Positions 1 through 10,506 of a DNA stretch of 64,000 nucleotides are shown piece after piece. The translations under genes and the position numbers were made by a program. The notes beneath the pieces were generated by a model that made no database searches, was not told the DNA's origin, and worked only from the letters and a program-made list of their open reading frames with translations. The stretch lies in the NCBI RefSeq assembly GCF_000424445.1, contig NZ_AUJX01000009.1, positions 42,611 through 106,610 of the forward strand, written 5' to 3'. This DNA is from Oribacterium sp. NK2B42 (GTDB taxonomy: Bacteria; Bacillota; Clostridia; Lachnospirales; Lachnospiraceae). The first letter of the stretch is position 1; every line of letters starts with the position of its first letter.

Positions 1-2
1 AT

Positions 3-10
3 ATTCTCCT
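3..10 (-). promoter_or_regulatory. Ribosome binding site of a gene starting just left of the window
   Basis: On the minus strand the last bases before the window edge contain AGGAGA, a strong Shine-Dalgarno site with no start codon left inside the window. Together with the promoter and repeated boxes directly upstream, it indicates that a leftward gene starts within a few bases of position 1. Inference: mraZ. Confidence 0.6.
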
Positions 11-23
11 GTAAATGACATAT

Positions 24-60
24 CCCTTTCCTACCACTTTCTACCACTTTCTACCACTTC
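24..60 (-). promoter_or_regulatory. Direct-repeat operator array of MraZ-box type
   Basis: Read on the minus strand, AAAGTGG occurs at 44-50 and 34-40 at an exact 10-bp period, separated by TAG. A one-mismatch copy (GAAGTGG) lies at 54-60 and a weaker one (GAAAGGG) at 24-30. From what I know of the family, MraZ, the repressor at the head of the dcw division cluster, binds three or four short direct repeats with one-helical-turn spacing, and AAAGTG-type repeats have been reported in low-GC relatives. The array lies between a promoter and a ribosome site, as expected for autorepression. The gene itself is outside the window. Confidence 0.6.
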
Positions 61-67
61 TATAAAT

Positions 68-96
68 ATAATGCAATTTTTTACCATGGGTGTCAA
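68..96 (-). promoter_or_regulatory. Sigma-A type promoter (leftward, probable mraZ)
   Basis: On the minus strand a perfect -35 TTGACA (91-96) is followed after 17 bp by CATTAT (68-73) as -10. The start point would fall just upstream of or within the AAAGTGG array, so a bound repressor would block it. Confidence 0.55.
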
Positions 97-362
97 GCTA
101 AGATACCGTAATAATGGGGGTAAGATTCCAGAATTTTATAATGATTTTTTATGGGATTTTTATATTAATTTATTCTTTTTTTCTGGGGAATTTTAATTGT
201 ATTAATGGGGAGTTTTCGAAAATTTTAGAGATTTTTGGCGGAATTTCGCGAGTTTTTAGGGAGGGATTCCGGGGCGGCGGGTTCGCGGCTTCGCTTCGCG
301 TTTGCCGGTGGGGGAAAGTGGGAAGGTAAGAATAGTATCTTTTTTTGGGGTAAAAATTGCAA

Positions 363-416
363 AAAAAACGGTGGAGGGAAATCCCAAAACTATGGGATTT
401 CCCTCCACCGTTTTTT
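363..416. repeat. Perfect 24-bp inverted repeat, terminator-like in both directions
   Basis: Positions 363-386 and 393-416 are perfect reverse complements with a 6-base loop. The arms end in A6 and T6, so either strand gives a GC-rich stem followed by a U run. No plus-strand gene lies near; on the minus strand it sits between ychF and the leftward gene at the window edge, where it can act as a terminator. The GGTGG end recalls the palindromes at 36800, 43654 and 50677, but the core differs. Confidence 0.6.
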
Positions 417-426
417 GAAATGGTAC

Positions 427-616
427 GGAAAATGGAAGGGACGCGTGACGGCTCACGAAGTAATAAGGAGAAAATGCCATTTAAATGCGCTACGCGCAGG
501 CATTTTCGCTTGATTTCGGCTTACGCCGAAACAGCCTCGTCGCCTGGGGGCATCAGCATTTCTCACGAAACGCTGATAAGGTTCGCAAGCCTAGCCACAC
601 ATCCCTTCCATTTTCC
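427..616. repeat. 190-nt multi-hairpin element bounded by a 15-bp inverted repeat
   Basis: The outer arms 427-441 and 602-616 are perfect 15-bp complements. Between them lie several independent hairpins: CGTGA/TCACG, AAAATGCC/GGCATTTT with an inner TGCGC/GCGCA, TTTCGGC/GCCGAAA, a roughly 10-bp stem ATCAGC..GCTGAT, and AGGTT/AGCCT. Together they give a closed multibranch fold. It has no convincing reading frame. It could be a structured RNA or a small non-autonomous inverted-repeat element; the sequence alone does not decide. Confidence 0.5.
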
Positions 617-695
617 TCACTTTACGAAAGGCGGTAGTAGAATAGTCTTAAGCATTGCTTTCTTTACTAAAATCGCATTTATGTCAAGAAGTACA

Positions 696-732
696 AGAAG
701 CAGCAAAGTGCTTTGTACACTTTACTGCTTCT
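696..732 (-). terminator. Hairpin downstream of ychF
   Basis: Arms 696-710 and 718-732 pair over 15 positions with one mismatch, leaving a 7-base loop. It is the first strong hairpin downstream of ychF on the minus strand, but it lacks a clear U run, so termination is only plausible. The stretch 735-850 holds nothing else I can identify. Confidence 0.35.
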
Positions 733-850
733 AAGCTTACTTTTTAAACTACAGGAAGTTCGGAATGTAGCAAGGCGCTATACCTCAAATCTCTACTGAG
801 TTCACCCTTATTAATCAAACTCCGGAAATTTCGAAAGAAGGCAAAATGCT

Positions 851-1948
851 TTAGACATTAAATCTAAATTCAACTACATCACCGTCTTGCATGACATATT
901 CCTTGCCTTCCATGCGGACAAGACCTTTTTCACGAGCGGCGGAAGTGGAGCCGCAGTCCAGGAGATCCTGGTAGTTTATGACTTCTGCTTTGATGAAGCC
1001 TCTTTCGAAGTCGGAGTGGATCTTGCCGGCTGCCTGAGGGGCTTTGGTTCCCACTTTGATGGTCCAGGCTCTGGTTTCCTTTTCGCCGGCTGTCAGGAAG
1101 GACATGAGACCGAGGAGGCTGTAGGATGCGCGGACGATCTTGTCGAGTCCGGACTCTGTCATGCCGAGGCTCTCAAGGTACTCAGCCTTTTCGTCGTCTT
1201 CGAGTTCTGCGATTTCTTCTTCGATTCTGGCACTGATTACGAATACTCCGGAGTTGTTGGTTTTTGCATATTCGCGAACCTTCTGGACGTAAGCATTGGA
1301 AGCGCCATCGTCAGCAACGGAATCTTCGTCAACATTAGCCGCATAGATTACAGGCTTTCTGGTGAGGAGGTCGAGGGAATCTACGAAGGCGTTCTTGTCG
1401 TCGTCACCGGAGTCGTAGGAGATGGCGAGCTTGTCTGACTCGAGGTGTGCGTGAAGCTCCTCGAGAAGTGTGTACTCAGCCTTTGCGTCTTTGTCGTTGT
1501 TGGCAAGCTTTTTGGTCTTTGCCATACGTCTGTCAAGAAGGTCAAGATCGGAGAAGATGAGCTCCAGGTTGATGGTCTCTATGTCTCTGATAGGATCAAC
1601 TGAACCGTCAACGTGCACGATATTGCCGTCGTCGAAGCAGCGAACCACGTGAACGATGGCATCTGTCTCTCTGATGTTTGAAAGGAACTGGTTACCGAGT
1701 CCTTCACCCTTTGAAGCTCCCTTTACAAGTCCTGCGATATCCACAAACTGGATAACTGCGGGTGTGATCTTCTGTGAGTTGTAAAGTGCAGCCAGCTTGT
1801 CGAGGCGCTCATCCGGTACTGCTACTACGCCGACATTCGGCTCGATGGTACAGAAAGGATAGTTCGCAGACTCAGCTCCTGCCTTTGTTATTGCGTTAAA
1901 AAGTGTTGACTTACCAACGTTCGGTAATCCCACGATTCCTAATTTCAT
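851..1948 (-). CDS. ychF: Redox-regulated ATPase YchF (Obg family)
   Basis: The protein has 365 residues, the normal length of the family. It opens with the Walker A/G1 motif GLPNVGKS (residues 7-14), has the switch motif [10 protein letters not shown] near residue 70, and carries NVDE where a GTPase would have NKxD. That substitution is the YchF hallmark and explains the known preference for ATP. The C-terminal TGS-like domain includes the ending [11 protein letters not shown]. Known family role: ribosome-associated nucleotidase affecting translation and stress response. The ATG is preceded by AAGGAG. It is a single gene with no operon partner visible. Confidence 0.95.
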   Translation of the reverse strand: MKLGIVGLPNVGKSTLFNAITKAGAESANYPFCTIEPNVGVVAVPDERLDKLAALYNSQKITPAVIQFVDIAGLVKGASKGEGLGNQFLSNIRETDAIVHVVRCFDDGNIVHVDGSVDPIRDIETINLELIFSDLDLLDRRMAKTKKLANNDKDAKAEYTLLEELHAHLESDKLAISYDSGDDDKNAFVDSLDLLTRKPVIYAANVDEDSVADDGASNAYVQKVREYAKTNNSGVFVISARIEEEIAELEDDEKAEYLESLGMTESGLDKIVRASYSLLGLMSFLTAGEKETRAWTIKVGTKAPQAAGKIHSDFERGFIKAEVINYQDLLDCGSTSAAREKGLVRMEGKEYVMQDGDVVEFRFNV

Positions 1949-2015
1949 AATGTTTTATATCTCCTTAAAAAGTGTTGGTTTTCATTATTTCAGGATAATT
2001 CCATTTAAAGAATCT

Positions 2016-2061
2016 CTGATACAGCGCACCTAGTGTACCATGTCAGGATAAATTTGTACAT
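2016..2061. repeat. 46-bp direct repeat, left copy
   Basis: Copy of the element at 3046-3091: the first 31 bp are identical and the last 15 differ at four positions. The 31-bp core is an imperfect dyad (CTGA..TCAG outside, CAC..GTG inside). The two copies enclose the candidate antitoxin/acetyltransferase unit. The rest of 1949-2159 shows nothing else. Confidence 0.7.
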
Positions 2062-2159
2062 TAACAACTTTTCATTCTCATCATAATTCTATGGAAGTCG
2101 CTATAATATTCTACATAACTCAAAGCGAAATAAAAGGGTATTGAGATTTTTCAGACTTT

Positions 2160-2764
2160 CTATAAAACCTTCAGGAACTGTACCAGTTTATGGCCTTGTT
2201 CTCTTTCAGTCTCTCTGACATCAAAACGTTTAAAGCCATTTTTCTTTTCATAAAACTCCAATAGCTTTTCTTCATTCTCTGCCTCAAGAAAGCAAACCAT
2301 TCCGCCTGCCATGTACTGTAATTCCTTTATCGTCTCTATGGCAGCCTGTAGTAACTGGGTTCCGGTTATTCTCTCATTACCCCATCCGCAAAATTCTTAC
2401 CAAGCTGAGCTACAAGATATGCTGATAATGTATAGGTATTGCTTTCCTCATCAAGTTGACTGACTCTGGCAATTCTCCTCTTTATTGTGTTACTGAACTT
2501 ATCTGCACTCACACTTATGGGCTTAACCGCCAGTGTAAAGTAGCCTACCAGAGAAGCATCTTCATTATGAAAAACGAGATATGTAACCGATTGGTTCTTT
2601 TTGGTGAATTCTATAGCATTCGATTTCAAAAAATGTTCAACATCCGTGTTTTTTAAGCAAGAAAAATCGGAGAGGATTTCTGATAAATCTTCCTCTCCGA
2701 GATCATTATCGTTTTTTCCTGACAAGTACTCGCGGATGTTAATAACTGTAACATCATCAAGCAT
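2160..2764 (-). pseudogene. GNAT acetyltransferase, TacT-like, frameshifted
   Basis: The frame opening at 2764 runs into a stop at 2366 just after QLGKNFADG, the acetyl-CoA binding loop. The minus-strand sequence continues in the next frame as a normal GNAT second half (TGTQLLQAAIE.., EFYEKKNGFKRF) to a TAG at 2160. Restoring one G to the four-G tract at 2380-2383 gives one protein of about 200 residues. The likely start overlaps the upstream small gene's stop (ATGCTTGA) and follows an AGGA site. GNAT toxins of this type acetylate aminoacyl-tRNA. As read, the protein loses its C-terminal half, so it is inactive unless the lost G is a sequencing error. Confidence 0.7.
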
Positions 2765-2951
2765 TTGATTTATTCCTTTTCTGCATGAATTTTTTAATTT
2801 CATCTGCGCCATGCAAATGTCTTACTTTCAGATCAGGTGCCTGAACATTTTCTAACGACTCCTGAAATGATTCTTCAATTGCGTTGGCGAACATCTCTAC
2901 CTGTTCCTCGCCGGAAACGACAAAATTCTTTGTAATACTTGATGTAGCCAT
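2757..2951 (-). CDS. Small protein, candidate antitoxin partner of the GNAT
   Basis: It encodes 64 residues from the ATG at 2951, which sits 7 bases after AAGGAGGT; an upstream GTG has no better site. The N-terminus (SSITKNFVVSG) looks like a beta strand followed by a helix with acidic patches, and the C-terminus is basic (KKFMQKRNK). Its stop overlaps the start of the acetyltransferase gene, the arrangement typical of toxin-antitoxin pairs. I do not recognise the family with certainty; DUF1778-type ribbon-helix-helix antitoxins are the usual GNAT partners and this does not clearly match them. Antitoxin function is inferred from context. Confidence 0.55.
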   Translation of the reverse strand: MATSSITKNFVVSGEEQVEMFANAIEESFQESLENVQAPDLKVRHLHGADEIKKFMQKRNKSNA

Positions 2952-3045
2952 TCGGGACACCTCCTTCTTTAATATCTTTTACCTATATAATACATCGACA
3001 GAAATCTGCAATACATTATATCTTTTGATTCGCCGCATCGAAGCC

Positions 3046-3091
3046 CTGATACAGCGCACCTAGTGTACCATGTCAGAGCAGATTTGTACAT
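3046..3091. repeat. 46-bp direct repeat, right copy
   Basis: Right-hand partner of 2016-2061, exactly 1,030 bp away, in the same orientation. It lies between the antitoxin-like gene and the kinase locus. Confidence 0.7.
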
Positions 3092-3125
3092 CAAGAAATC
3101 TCTAGTCTCTATAAGGGCAATGCCA

Positions 3126-4754
3126 TTACGATTCCTTTAATATTTCACTCATCAGTTCCCACTCGAACTCGTCTGCTGCATCAGAGAGTCGCTTCAGGCG
3201 GTCTCGTTCCTTTGGCGGGAGGTTGTATCGGGATAATGATTCAAGGATGCCGGTGAGCTCATTGAAGTCGTACTCCTCTACAGCATGCTTCAGGGCTTCG
3301 TAGGCTTTCCGGAGTCCTGCCGGATCTATCTCTCCCATGCCTCCGGTTTTTCCTTCCTCAAAGTCATATTCATAGGACATTATCTTCTTTGCAAGAAGGA
3401 AAAGTTCCGGTACCTTTTCTTCTATATCTTTAAGATCTCCCGCATCTCCGTCCTTCTCAAGAATAGCACACAGGCGGCTGAGTCTCACGAACCCAACCAG
3501 GTAGGAAGAACTCTTGAGAGCATGTACCTTTATGGTGAATCCCTTGATGTCCCGGCTGTCATAAAGACCCTGTATCTCTTCTATCGCAGCGGGGAATCTC
3601 TTTATGTATTCCTTAAGGCTCCTCACAAACATCCTGGGGCCGGCACATGCATTGAGAGCATGATAAATGTCCAGCTCTTCATTCATGAAAAGCGAAGCCG
3701 GATATGGCGGGCCGACAACATTACCCTTTTCATCCGTTTTGATCTCGGTGGGACCGCCCTCTTCATCCACAGGTTTTGCCGGAACCTCCTTAATATTCAC
3801 AAGCTCCTTCGGAAGATACTGAACGAGAACCTTCTCAAGAAGCTGGGGATTGATGGGTTTCGTCACATAGTCGTCGAAACCTGCCTTCAGGTATTGCTCA
3901 CGGGCGCCGGTCATGGCATTGGCAGTAAGGCAGATAACCGGAACCGTTGCCCTCCAGCCTCCAAGCTTTCGGATCTCGTGAAGGGTTTCTATGCCGTCCA
4001 TCTCAGGCATGCGGTAGTCAAGAAGTATCAGGTCATACCGGTTCTGCTGGATCCATCCGAGACAATCCGCTCCGCTGACTGCCGTGTCAAGCTGCAGCTC
4101 CGTTCCGTCCAGCAGTCCTTCCACTACATGAAGATTCATGGGGGCATCGTCCACCACCAGAATCTTTGCCCCAGGGGCGGTAAAGCCCGGCTTGTACACC
4201 TGACTCTGTTTCCTGTCCTTACTGATCAGAAGTGCATAACTGCCCACCGGTGACCAGTCCACAACCTCCTGCTTTAAATCGAAGCTGAAAATGGAGCCGA
4301 CACCGTAGATACTTTCCACCTCCAGATGGCTGTCCATGGCCTCAAGAAGCTTCTGGGTAATGTTTATGCCGAGACCCGTTCCCTCCACGGTACGGTTTCT
4401 TTTCTCCTCAATGCGGTCAAAGGCATTGAAAAGCCTGGGGATATCCTCCCGCCTGATGCCGATGCCGCTGTCGATGACATTACACCTGAGCACAACTTCC
4501 CCGGCTTCTCTGTCCATCTTTGTAAGAACCGCGCGTACCAGAATGTAGCCATAGTTTGTATACTTAATTGCATTGTTAATTATATTGAGAACGATCTGCT
4601 TCAGCCTGATGACATCACCGCGCATGATGCAGGGAATTCTGGGATCCACCTGTACCCTCAGGTCGAGGCCCTTGTCCTGGGCACGTTTTTTAACCATGTT
4701 GATGAGATCGTTGAGAGTCGATCTGGAATCATATTCCACCGGGATGATGTTCAT
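3126..4754 (-). CDS. Hybrid histidine kinase, C-terminal part (HATPase-REC-Hpt)
   Basis: The 542 residues are the second half of a hybrid sensor kinase. They hold a HATPase domain (N box NIINNAIKYT near 57-66, DSGIGI near 95-100, GTGLGI 125-130), a receiver domain (acidic pair near 202, phospho-acceptor Asp246 in LILLDYRMP) and an Hpt domain (His411 in HALKSSS). The first ATG lies one codon after the stop of the upstream part and has no convincing ribosome site. Joined to 4758-6260 it forms one kinase of about 1,044 residues interrupted by a single TGA. Taken alone it lacks the H box and any sensor, so it is probably the tail of a broken gene. Confidence 0.75.
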   Translation of the reverse strand: MNIIPVEYDSRSTLNDLINMVKKRAQDKGLDLRVQVDPRIPCIMRGDVIRLKQIVLNIINNAIKYTNYGYILVRAVLTKMDREAGEVVLRCNVIDSGIGIRREDIPRLFNAFDRIEEKRNRTVEGTGLGINITQKLLEAMDSHLEVESIYGVGSIFSFDLKQEVVDWSPVGSYALLISKDRKQSQVYKPGFTAPGAKILVVDDAPMNLHVVEGLLDGTELQLDTAVSGADCLGWIQQNRYDLILLDYRMPEMDGIETLHEIRKLGGWRATVPVICLTANAMTGAREQYLKAGFDDYVTKPINPQLLEKVLVQYLPKELVNIKEVPAKPVDEEGGPTEIKTDEKGNVVGPPYPASLFMNEELDIYHALNACAGPRMFVRSLKEYIKRFPAAIEEIQGLYDSRDIKGFTIKVHALKSSSYLVGFVRLSRLCAILEKDGDAGDLKDIEEKVPELFLLAKKIMSYEYDFEEGKTGGMGEIDPAGLRKAYEALKHAVEEYDFNELTGILESLSRYNLPPKERDRLKRLSDAADEFEWELMSEILKES

Positions 4755-4757
4755 CTT

Positions 4758-6334
<1,577 letters not shown>

Positions 6335-6493
6335 GGGTGCGGATATAAATTAACAAGAAGATTCTTACCGTAAAGTGTATGTCAGACAGTGATGGTAATG
6401 AAATTAATCCCGCAAATGTTCTCCTTATATACATTTCCGGCTGTCCCGTCCCGATAGTGTATACATATTAATAAATAGCTAAACGTGAACTAT

Positions 6494-7846
6494 TTATTTA
6501 TTTGGATTCTGTGCAAGTATCCTGGGGAATGTGATGAAAAATATCGTCATGCAGCTTAAAGCCGCAATGATATCCGCCACGGCCTCAGCCCCGTATATGC
6601 CCATTACTCCGAACCAGTGAGGAAGGATCATGGCAAGGGGGATAAGCAGGAATATCTTCCTGAGAAGCGCGATAAAAATAGCGGTCCTTGGCTGATTAAG
6701 GGCTACAAACGTGGTCTGACAGGCTCTCTGCATCCCAAATATGGTCATGCCCGCCATAAACACCGGCATTACCTTTCCCACAGTGTCTATAAGCATTGCA
6801 TCACTGGTGAATATTCCGGCAAAAACCTTTGGCATAAGCATGATGCAAAGGGTCACTATAAAGTTCCAGGCTGTCATGACCACGAAGAGTATGCGGAAGC
6901 CCTCCCTTAAACGACCGTCATCGCCATTACCGTAGTTGAAGCTAAGTACCGGAGTAGCTCCCTGGCTGAACCCTGTAACCGGCACGGCGCTGAACTGCAT
7001 TGTACTCTGCATGATAGCCAGGGCGCTTACATATACATCTCCGTAACGTGAAAGGCCTCTGTTCATGATGAGACCTATAAGGCTCTCTGTACTTGCCATT
7101 ATAAACGGAGAGATGCCCAGTGCCAGCATAGCTGAAAGGATGTCTATTGATGGCCTCAGCCTTGAAAGCCTAAGCCTCAGAAAGGTGCTTTTTGATGTAA
7201 GGAACCTGAGTATCCAGCAGGCACTGACTGCCTGTGATATCACCGTAGCAATGGCTGCGCCCCTTACCCCCATGTTAAATCCATAAATCAGAACGGGATC
7301 CAGGATGATATTAATGGCAGCTCCTATCACAACAGACAGCATCGCAGTCTTTGGGCATCCCTGGGCATTCACAAAAGGGTTCAGGCCTATGGTTATCATC
7401 ACAAATACTGTTCCAAGAAGATACACTGAGAGATATTCATGTGCATAGGTAATGGTATTGCCCGAGGCACCTATGGCATAAAGAAGGGGATCCATGAATA
7501 AATAAAGCGGCACCGTCAGTAAAAGTGCAAGCACCAAAAGCACCAGCGCACCGTTTCCCAGCATTGCTTCGGCATGATTCTTTTTCCCGGATCCTAAGGA
7601 TATGGCCGCAAGTGGTGCCCCTCCGCCACCTGCGAACTGGGCAAATGCAGCCACTACTATGATCACGGCATTGCATACACCTATGCCCGCCAGAGCCTTA
7701 GATCCTATATCCGGGATATGGCCTATATAGATACGGTCCACGATGCTGTAAAACATATTGACCAGCTGAGCCATAATGGACGGAGCCGCCATTTTTATCA
7801 TAAGCGGAAGCATAGGCGCATCCGAGAAAGAATTATTTGTTTCCAT
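6494..7846 (-). CDS. MATE family efflux transporter (MepA-like)
   Basis: The 450-residue protein is an integral membrane protein with about 12 hydrophobic segments in two pseudo-repeats, the usual length for a MATE transporter. It begins with APSIMAQLVNMFYSIVDRIYIG, typical of the MepA/DinF-like branch. Family role: cation-coupled export of drugs or organic cations across the cytoplasmic membrane; the substrate here cannot be read from sequence. It is alone between lgt and the kinase locus, with its own terminator at 6285-6334. No regulator is adjacent. Confidence 0.9.
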   Translation of the reverse strand: METNNSFSDAPMLPLMIKMAAPSIMAQLVNMFYSIVDRIYIGHIPDIGSKALAGIGVCNAVIIVVAAFAQFAGGGGAPLAAISLGSGKKNHAEAMLGNGALVLLVLALLLTVPLYLFMDPLLYAIGASGNTITYAHEYLSVYLLGTVFVMITIGLNPFVNAQGCPKTAMLSVVIGAAINIILDPVLIYGFNMGVRGAAIATVISQAVSACWILRFLTSKSTFLRLRLSRLRPSIDILSAMLALGISPFIMASTESLIGLIMNRGLSRYGDVYVSALAIMQSTMQFSAVPVTGFSQGATPVLSFNYGNGDDGRLREGFRILFVVMTAWNFIVTLCIMLMPKVFAGIFTSDAMLIDTVGKVMPVFMAGMTIFGMQRACQTTFVALNQPRTAIFIALLRKIFLLIPLAMILPHWFGVMGIYGAEAVADIIAALSCMTIFFITFPRILAQNPNK

Positions 7847-7892
7847 GAATCAAACCTCTTTTATGATATCCACCAGCCTGGGCATGCATGCC

Positions 7893-7956
7893 GGAGCAGG
7901 AGGGCATCCATTTCGAACCGGGTCGCTTCGGTGGAAAATGGATGCCCTCCTGCTCC
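7893..7956. repeat. Perfect 21-bp inverted repeat between lgt and MATE
   Basis: Arms 7893-7913 and 7936-7956 are perfect complements around a 22-base loop. It starts three bases after the lgt stop, but no U run follows on the minus strand. It may shield the lgt mRNA 3' end or be a REP-like unit; it is not a standard terminator. Confidence 0.55.
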
Positions 7957-7959
7957 TGA

Positions 7960-8874
7960 TTAACTGTTTATCAGGGCTGCTCTCTCTGCCAGGAGTACCT
8001 TGTCCGGACCCTGTTTTTTGACTCTGGCAAAATTGTAGAGGAGGAGTCCGGCTCCGAGGATGGCGAGTATGGCGGATAACGCCTGGGATACTGCGATGTT
8101 GGTTCCCCAGAGGTAGAGGGAATCCGTGCGAAGTCCTTCGATCCAGAAGCGTCCGATCCCATAGGTGAGAAGGTACTGGAATATGATCTGTCCGGTAAAC
8201 TTCTTTTTGGGTGCCATCAGGAAGAAGACTATCACCGTGCAAAGATTCCACATGGACTCATAGAAGAATGTGGGATGAACCTGTATGAACATCTCATTTC
8301 CTATCTTTACCGCATGCTCCAATACGTCCTGATTCAGCATGTTGGGATTTACGATAGCCTCCTTTATCCTCATGGCAAACAATGAATCGGTATATCCTCC
8401 GAAGGCTTCAGTGTTGAAGAAATTGCCCCATCTTCCCACGCTCTGACCCACCAGAAGTCCGAGAACCGCGGAGTCCATCATGGAGAGGACATTAATCTTC
8501 CGAAGCTTACAGAAAAGAGTGCAGCCAAGGATCCCCACTGTTATGCCTCCATAGATTGCAAGTCCGCCCTGACGTATATTCAGGATTTCATTAATATGCT
8601 GTGAATAATACTCCCACTCAAAGGCAACATAGTAGGCTCTCGCACCCAGGATGGCAAAGACGATGGTGTAAAGTCCCATATCCTGAATGTCATCCACCTT
8701 TAGGCCCCGGCGTTTATAGTCATAGCTTGCGATCAGGAATCCCAGGATCATTCCGATGCCGATTATGATCCCGTAAAAAGCTATGCGGAATCCGAAGATG
8801 TGTATGTCGTTTTTCAGATGCTCTATTCCAACCCCGAGGTGAGGAAAATATATATCGAAATTATCTGTATTCAT
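7960..8874 (-). CDS. lgt: Prolipoprotein diacylglyceryl transferase
   Basis: The 304-residue polytopic membrane protein has about seven hydrophobic segments and the Lgt signature GRWGNFFNTEAFG (residues 147-159). It transfers diacylglycerol from phosphatidylglycerol to the lipobox cysteine of prolipoproteins, the first step of lipoprotein maturation. A candidate client in this window is the lipoprotein at 38921-39895. The start has an AAAGGA site. It is the last gene of a tight run with the SGNH and MBOAT genes (18-bp gaps), an unusual coupling that may be only transcriptional. Confidence 0.95.
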   Translation of the reverse strand: MNTDNFDIYFPHLGVGIEHLKNDIHIFGFRIAFYGIIIGIGMILGFLIASYDYKRRGLKVDDIQDMGLYTIVFAILGARAYYVAFEWEYYSQHINEILNIRQGGLAIYGGITVGILGCTLFCKLRKINVLSMMDSAVLGLLVGQSVGRWGNFFNTEAFGGYTDSLFAMRIKEAIVNPNMLNQDVLEHAVKIGNEMFIQVHPTFFYESMWNLCTVIVFFLMAPKKKFTGQIIFQYLLTYGIGRFWIEGLRTDSLYLWGTNIAVSQALSAILAILGAGLLLYNFARVKKQGPDKVLLAERAALINS

Positions 8875-8892
8875 TGATGTCCTTTCCGTTTG

Positions 8893-10488
8893 TCACTGAA
8901 GAAATACCTTATCCGCCACCACTTCACCGGTGCCGCGAAGCCTTACTATCATCCTTGCAACAGGTGTAGTAAGGGTTGAAGCATCCGGTTCTGTTCCCAG
9001 AGTCTGACCGTCCATATCATAATAGCAGGCCATCTGCCCTGGTTCCAGGATGAAGCCTTCAGAGGCTTCCCGATATTTACCTATAATTATACGGTCGCCG
9101 TGCTCCTTTATGAGCTTCCCGCAAACCTCATCCGGCTGATAATGCTCTGTCACCTGAAGCTCTGTTTCATATTCGGGGTAAGCCGAAAGCATGAGGCAGG
9201 TCTTGAAATCCGATTGAAGCTTCATGTCTATGTTCAGTGCAGGAATGTAAACCTTCTCGAAATCTTCATTCCAGTTGGCATAGTCTGGATCTTCTCTCTT
9301 ATCTGTAAAACCGTAAACCCTCTTTAACCATTCCCCCAGGAAGAGGCTGACCTTGTAGGCGCCGTAAGCATTTAGATGGGCATTGGGGTCCACCAGGTCG
9401 GTGTCCCAGTCCACCACAGTGGAACTGAGTTTTCCATTATTTGCTGTCGCTCCGGTTCCGTCTGAATCCGCATTCAGCTGCATCTCATCTGTGCCTGCAG
9501 CCTGAGCGGTATCCTCTCCGGTTTCGGATGAATTTGCATTCTGCTGCATCTCATTTGTGCCTGCAGCCTGAGCGGAATCCCCTCCGGTTTCGGATAAAAT
9601 ATCAGTTATCATCTGATCTTCGTCGACGCCGGAAATAACATCATTGTCATCTGCAAGTTCCGATGCACCTTCCACATCATACATCATATCAATGACTTCG
9701 ATGCCCAGCTCCTCCGCCAGCTTCATAACTCTGTTTTCGGCACGCTGGTTTTCAACCGATGCAGGATAGGGCACTCTCATGAAGCAGACCTGAACTCCCG
9801 CATCTTCGCATATCTTTACAAAACCTCGGATGTAATTGTCTGCACCTTCGGAGCCTTCCACCATATCATCAGATGGCACTCTGTCGATATCCATGGGCAC
9901 CGCCACGCCGTATCTTGCCTCGGAGCCATAGTAAGGATTGAAATAATCATCGCTGAAGGACTCCTTGAGAGACTGCTCCGTCACCTCATTCCATCTGCTG
10001 TGATACACGGAAAACGGGAAAAGCAGCTCCGTCTTCTCCCCTGTGCTCCTGCCCCGAAGGAGATCCCGGACAGCCTCAATCTTTAACCTGTCCAGGGGGT
10101 AAGCATCCAGAGAATAATGCATAAAGCTCACATCCATGAAGGGCTGGTCAAAGGCATACATATCGTAAATGTCAAGTACCGCAAGCTTCGGCTTATGGTA
10201 CCGGAGGCTCTCACGGAGCACCCAGTAGGACATTCCGAGAGATGCTGCGTGCCCCGCCAGATTATAGCTGGTGATACCGTATTTATCCCAAATCTCCATG
10301 GGCTGAAGTCCGCTCAGCACATGGCTGGAACCGTAGAACAGCACATCATATTCTTTTTGTTCAGAAAAAAACTTAATGTATTTTTGCCGGCTCACTGTTC
10401 TTTCTGTCACTCTGTTCCCGAGATAAATGCCTCCTGAGACGAAGCACAGAATCAGAATGACAGAAAAAATTCGTTTTAATAATTTCAT
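8893..10488 (-). CDS. SGNH-hydrolase-like acyltransferase partner (DltD/AlgJ-type)
   Basis: The 531 residues begin with one N-terminal membrane anchor (about 7-24). A GSSH motif near residue 54 (FYGSSHVLSG) supplies the nucleophile region, and a late D-x-x-H motif (VDPNAH) the acid/base pair, as in extracytoplasmic SGNH proteins. Its neighbour upstream is an MBOAT protein, so the pair probably moves acyl groups across the membrane onto a surface polymer. A low-complexity insert of about two and a half 22-residue repeats (SETGGDSAQAAGTNEM-type) lies before the D-x-x-H. It is absent from what I expect of the family and looks like an in-frame minisatellite. The acceptor polymer is unknown. Confidence 0.8.
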   Translation of the reverse strand: MKLLKRIFSVILILCFVSGGIYLGNRVTERTVSRQKYIKFFSEQKEYDVLFYGSSHVLSGLQPMEIWDKYGITSYNLAGHAASLGMSYWVLRESLRYHKPKLAVLDIYDMYAFDQPFMDVSFMHYSLDAYPLDRLKIEAVRDLLRGRSTGEKTELLFPFSVYHSRWNEVTEQSLKESFSDDYFNPYYGSEARYGVAVPMDIDRVPSDDMVEGSEGADNYIRGFVKICEDAGVQVCFMRVPYPASVENQRAENRVMKLAEELGIEVIDMMYDVEGASELADDNDVISGVDEDQMITDILSETGGDSAQAAGTNEMQQNANSSETGEDTAQAAGTDEMQLNADSDGTGATANNGKLSSTVVDWDTDLVDPNAHLNAYGAYKVSLFLGEWLKRVYGFTDKREDPDYANWNEDFEKVYIPALNIDMKLQSDFKTCLMLSAYPEYETELQVTEHYQPDEVCGKLIKEHGDRIIIGKYREASEGFILEPGQMACYYDMDGQTLGTEPDASTLTTPVARMIVRLRGTGEVVADKVFLQ

Positions 10489-10506
10489 GCTATGATCCCA
10501 ATTAAA

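Noticed and set aside
114..734. Overlapping plus-strand frames in the first 0.7 kb
   Set aside because: They run through the perfect palindrome and the multi-hairpin element, have no ribosome sites and no similarity to known proteins.
887..1438. Long plus-strand frames opposite ychF (and similar ones opposite the kinase, ligA, rpoB and rpoC)
   Set aside because: They are antisense shadows of strongly conserved genes and lack start signals.
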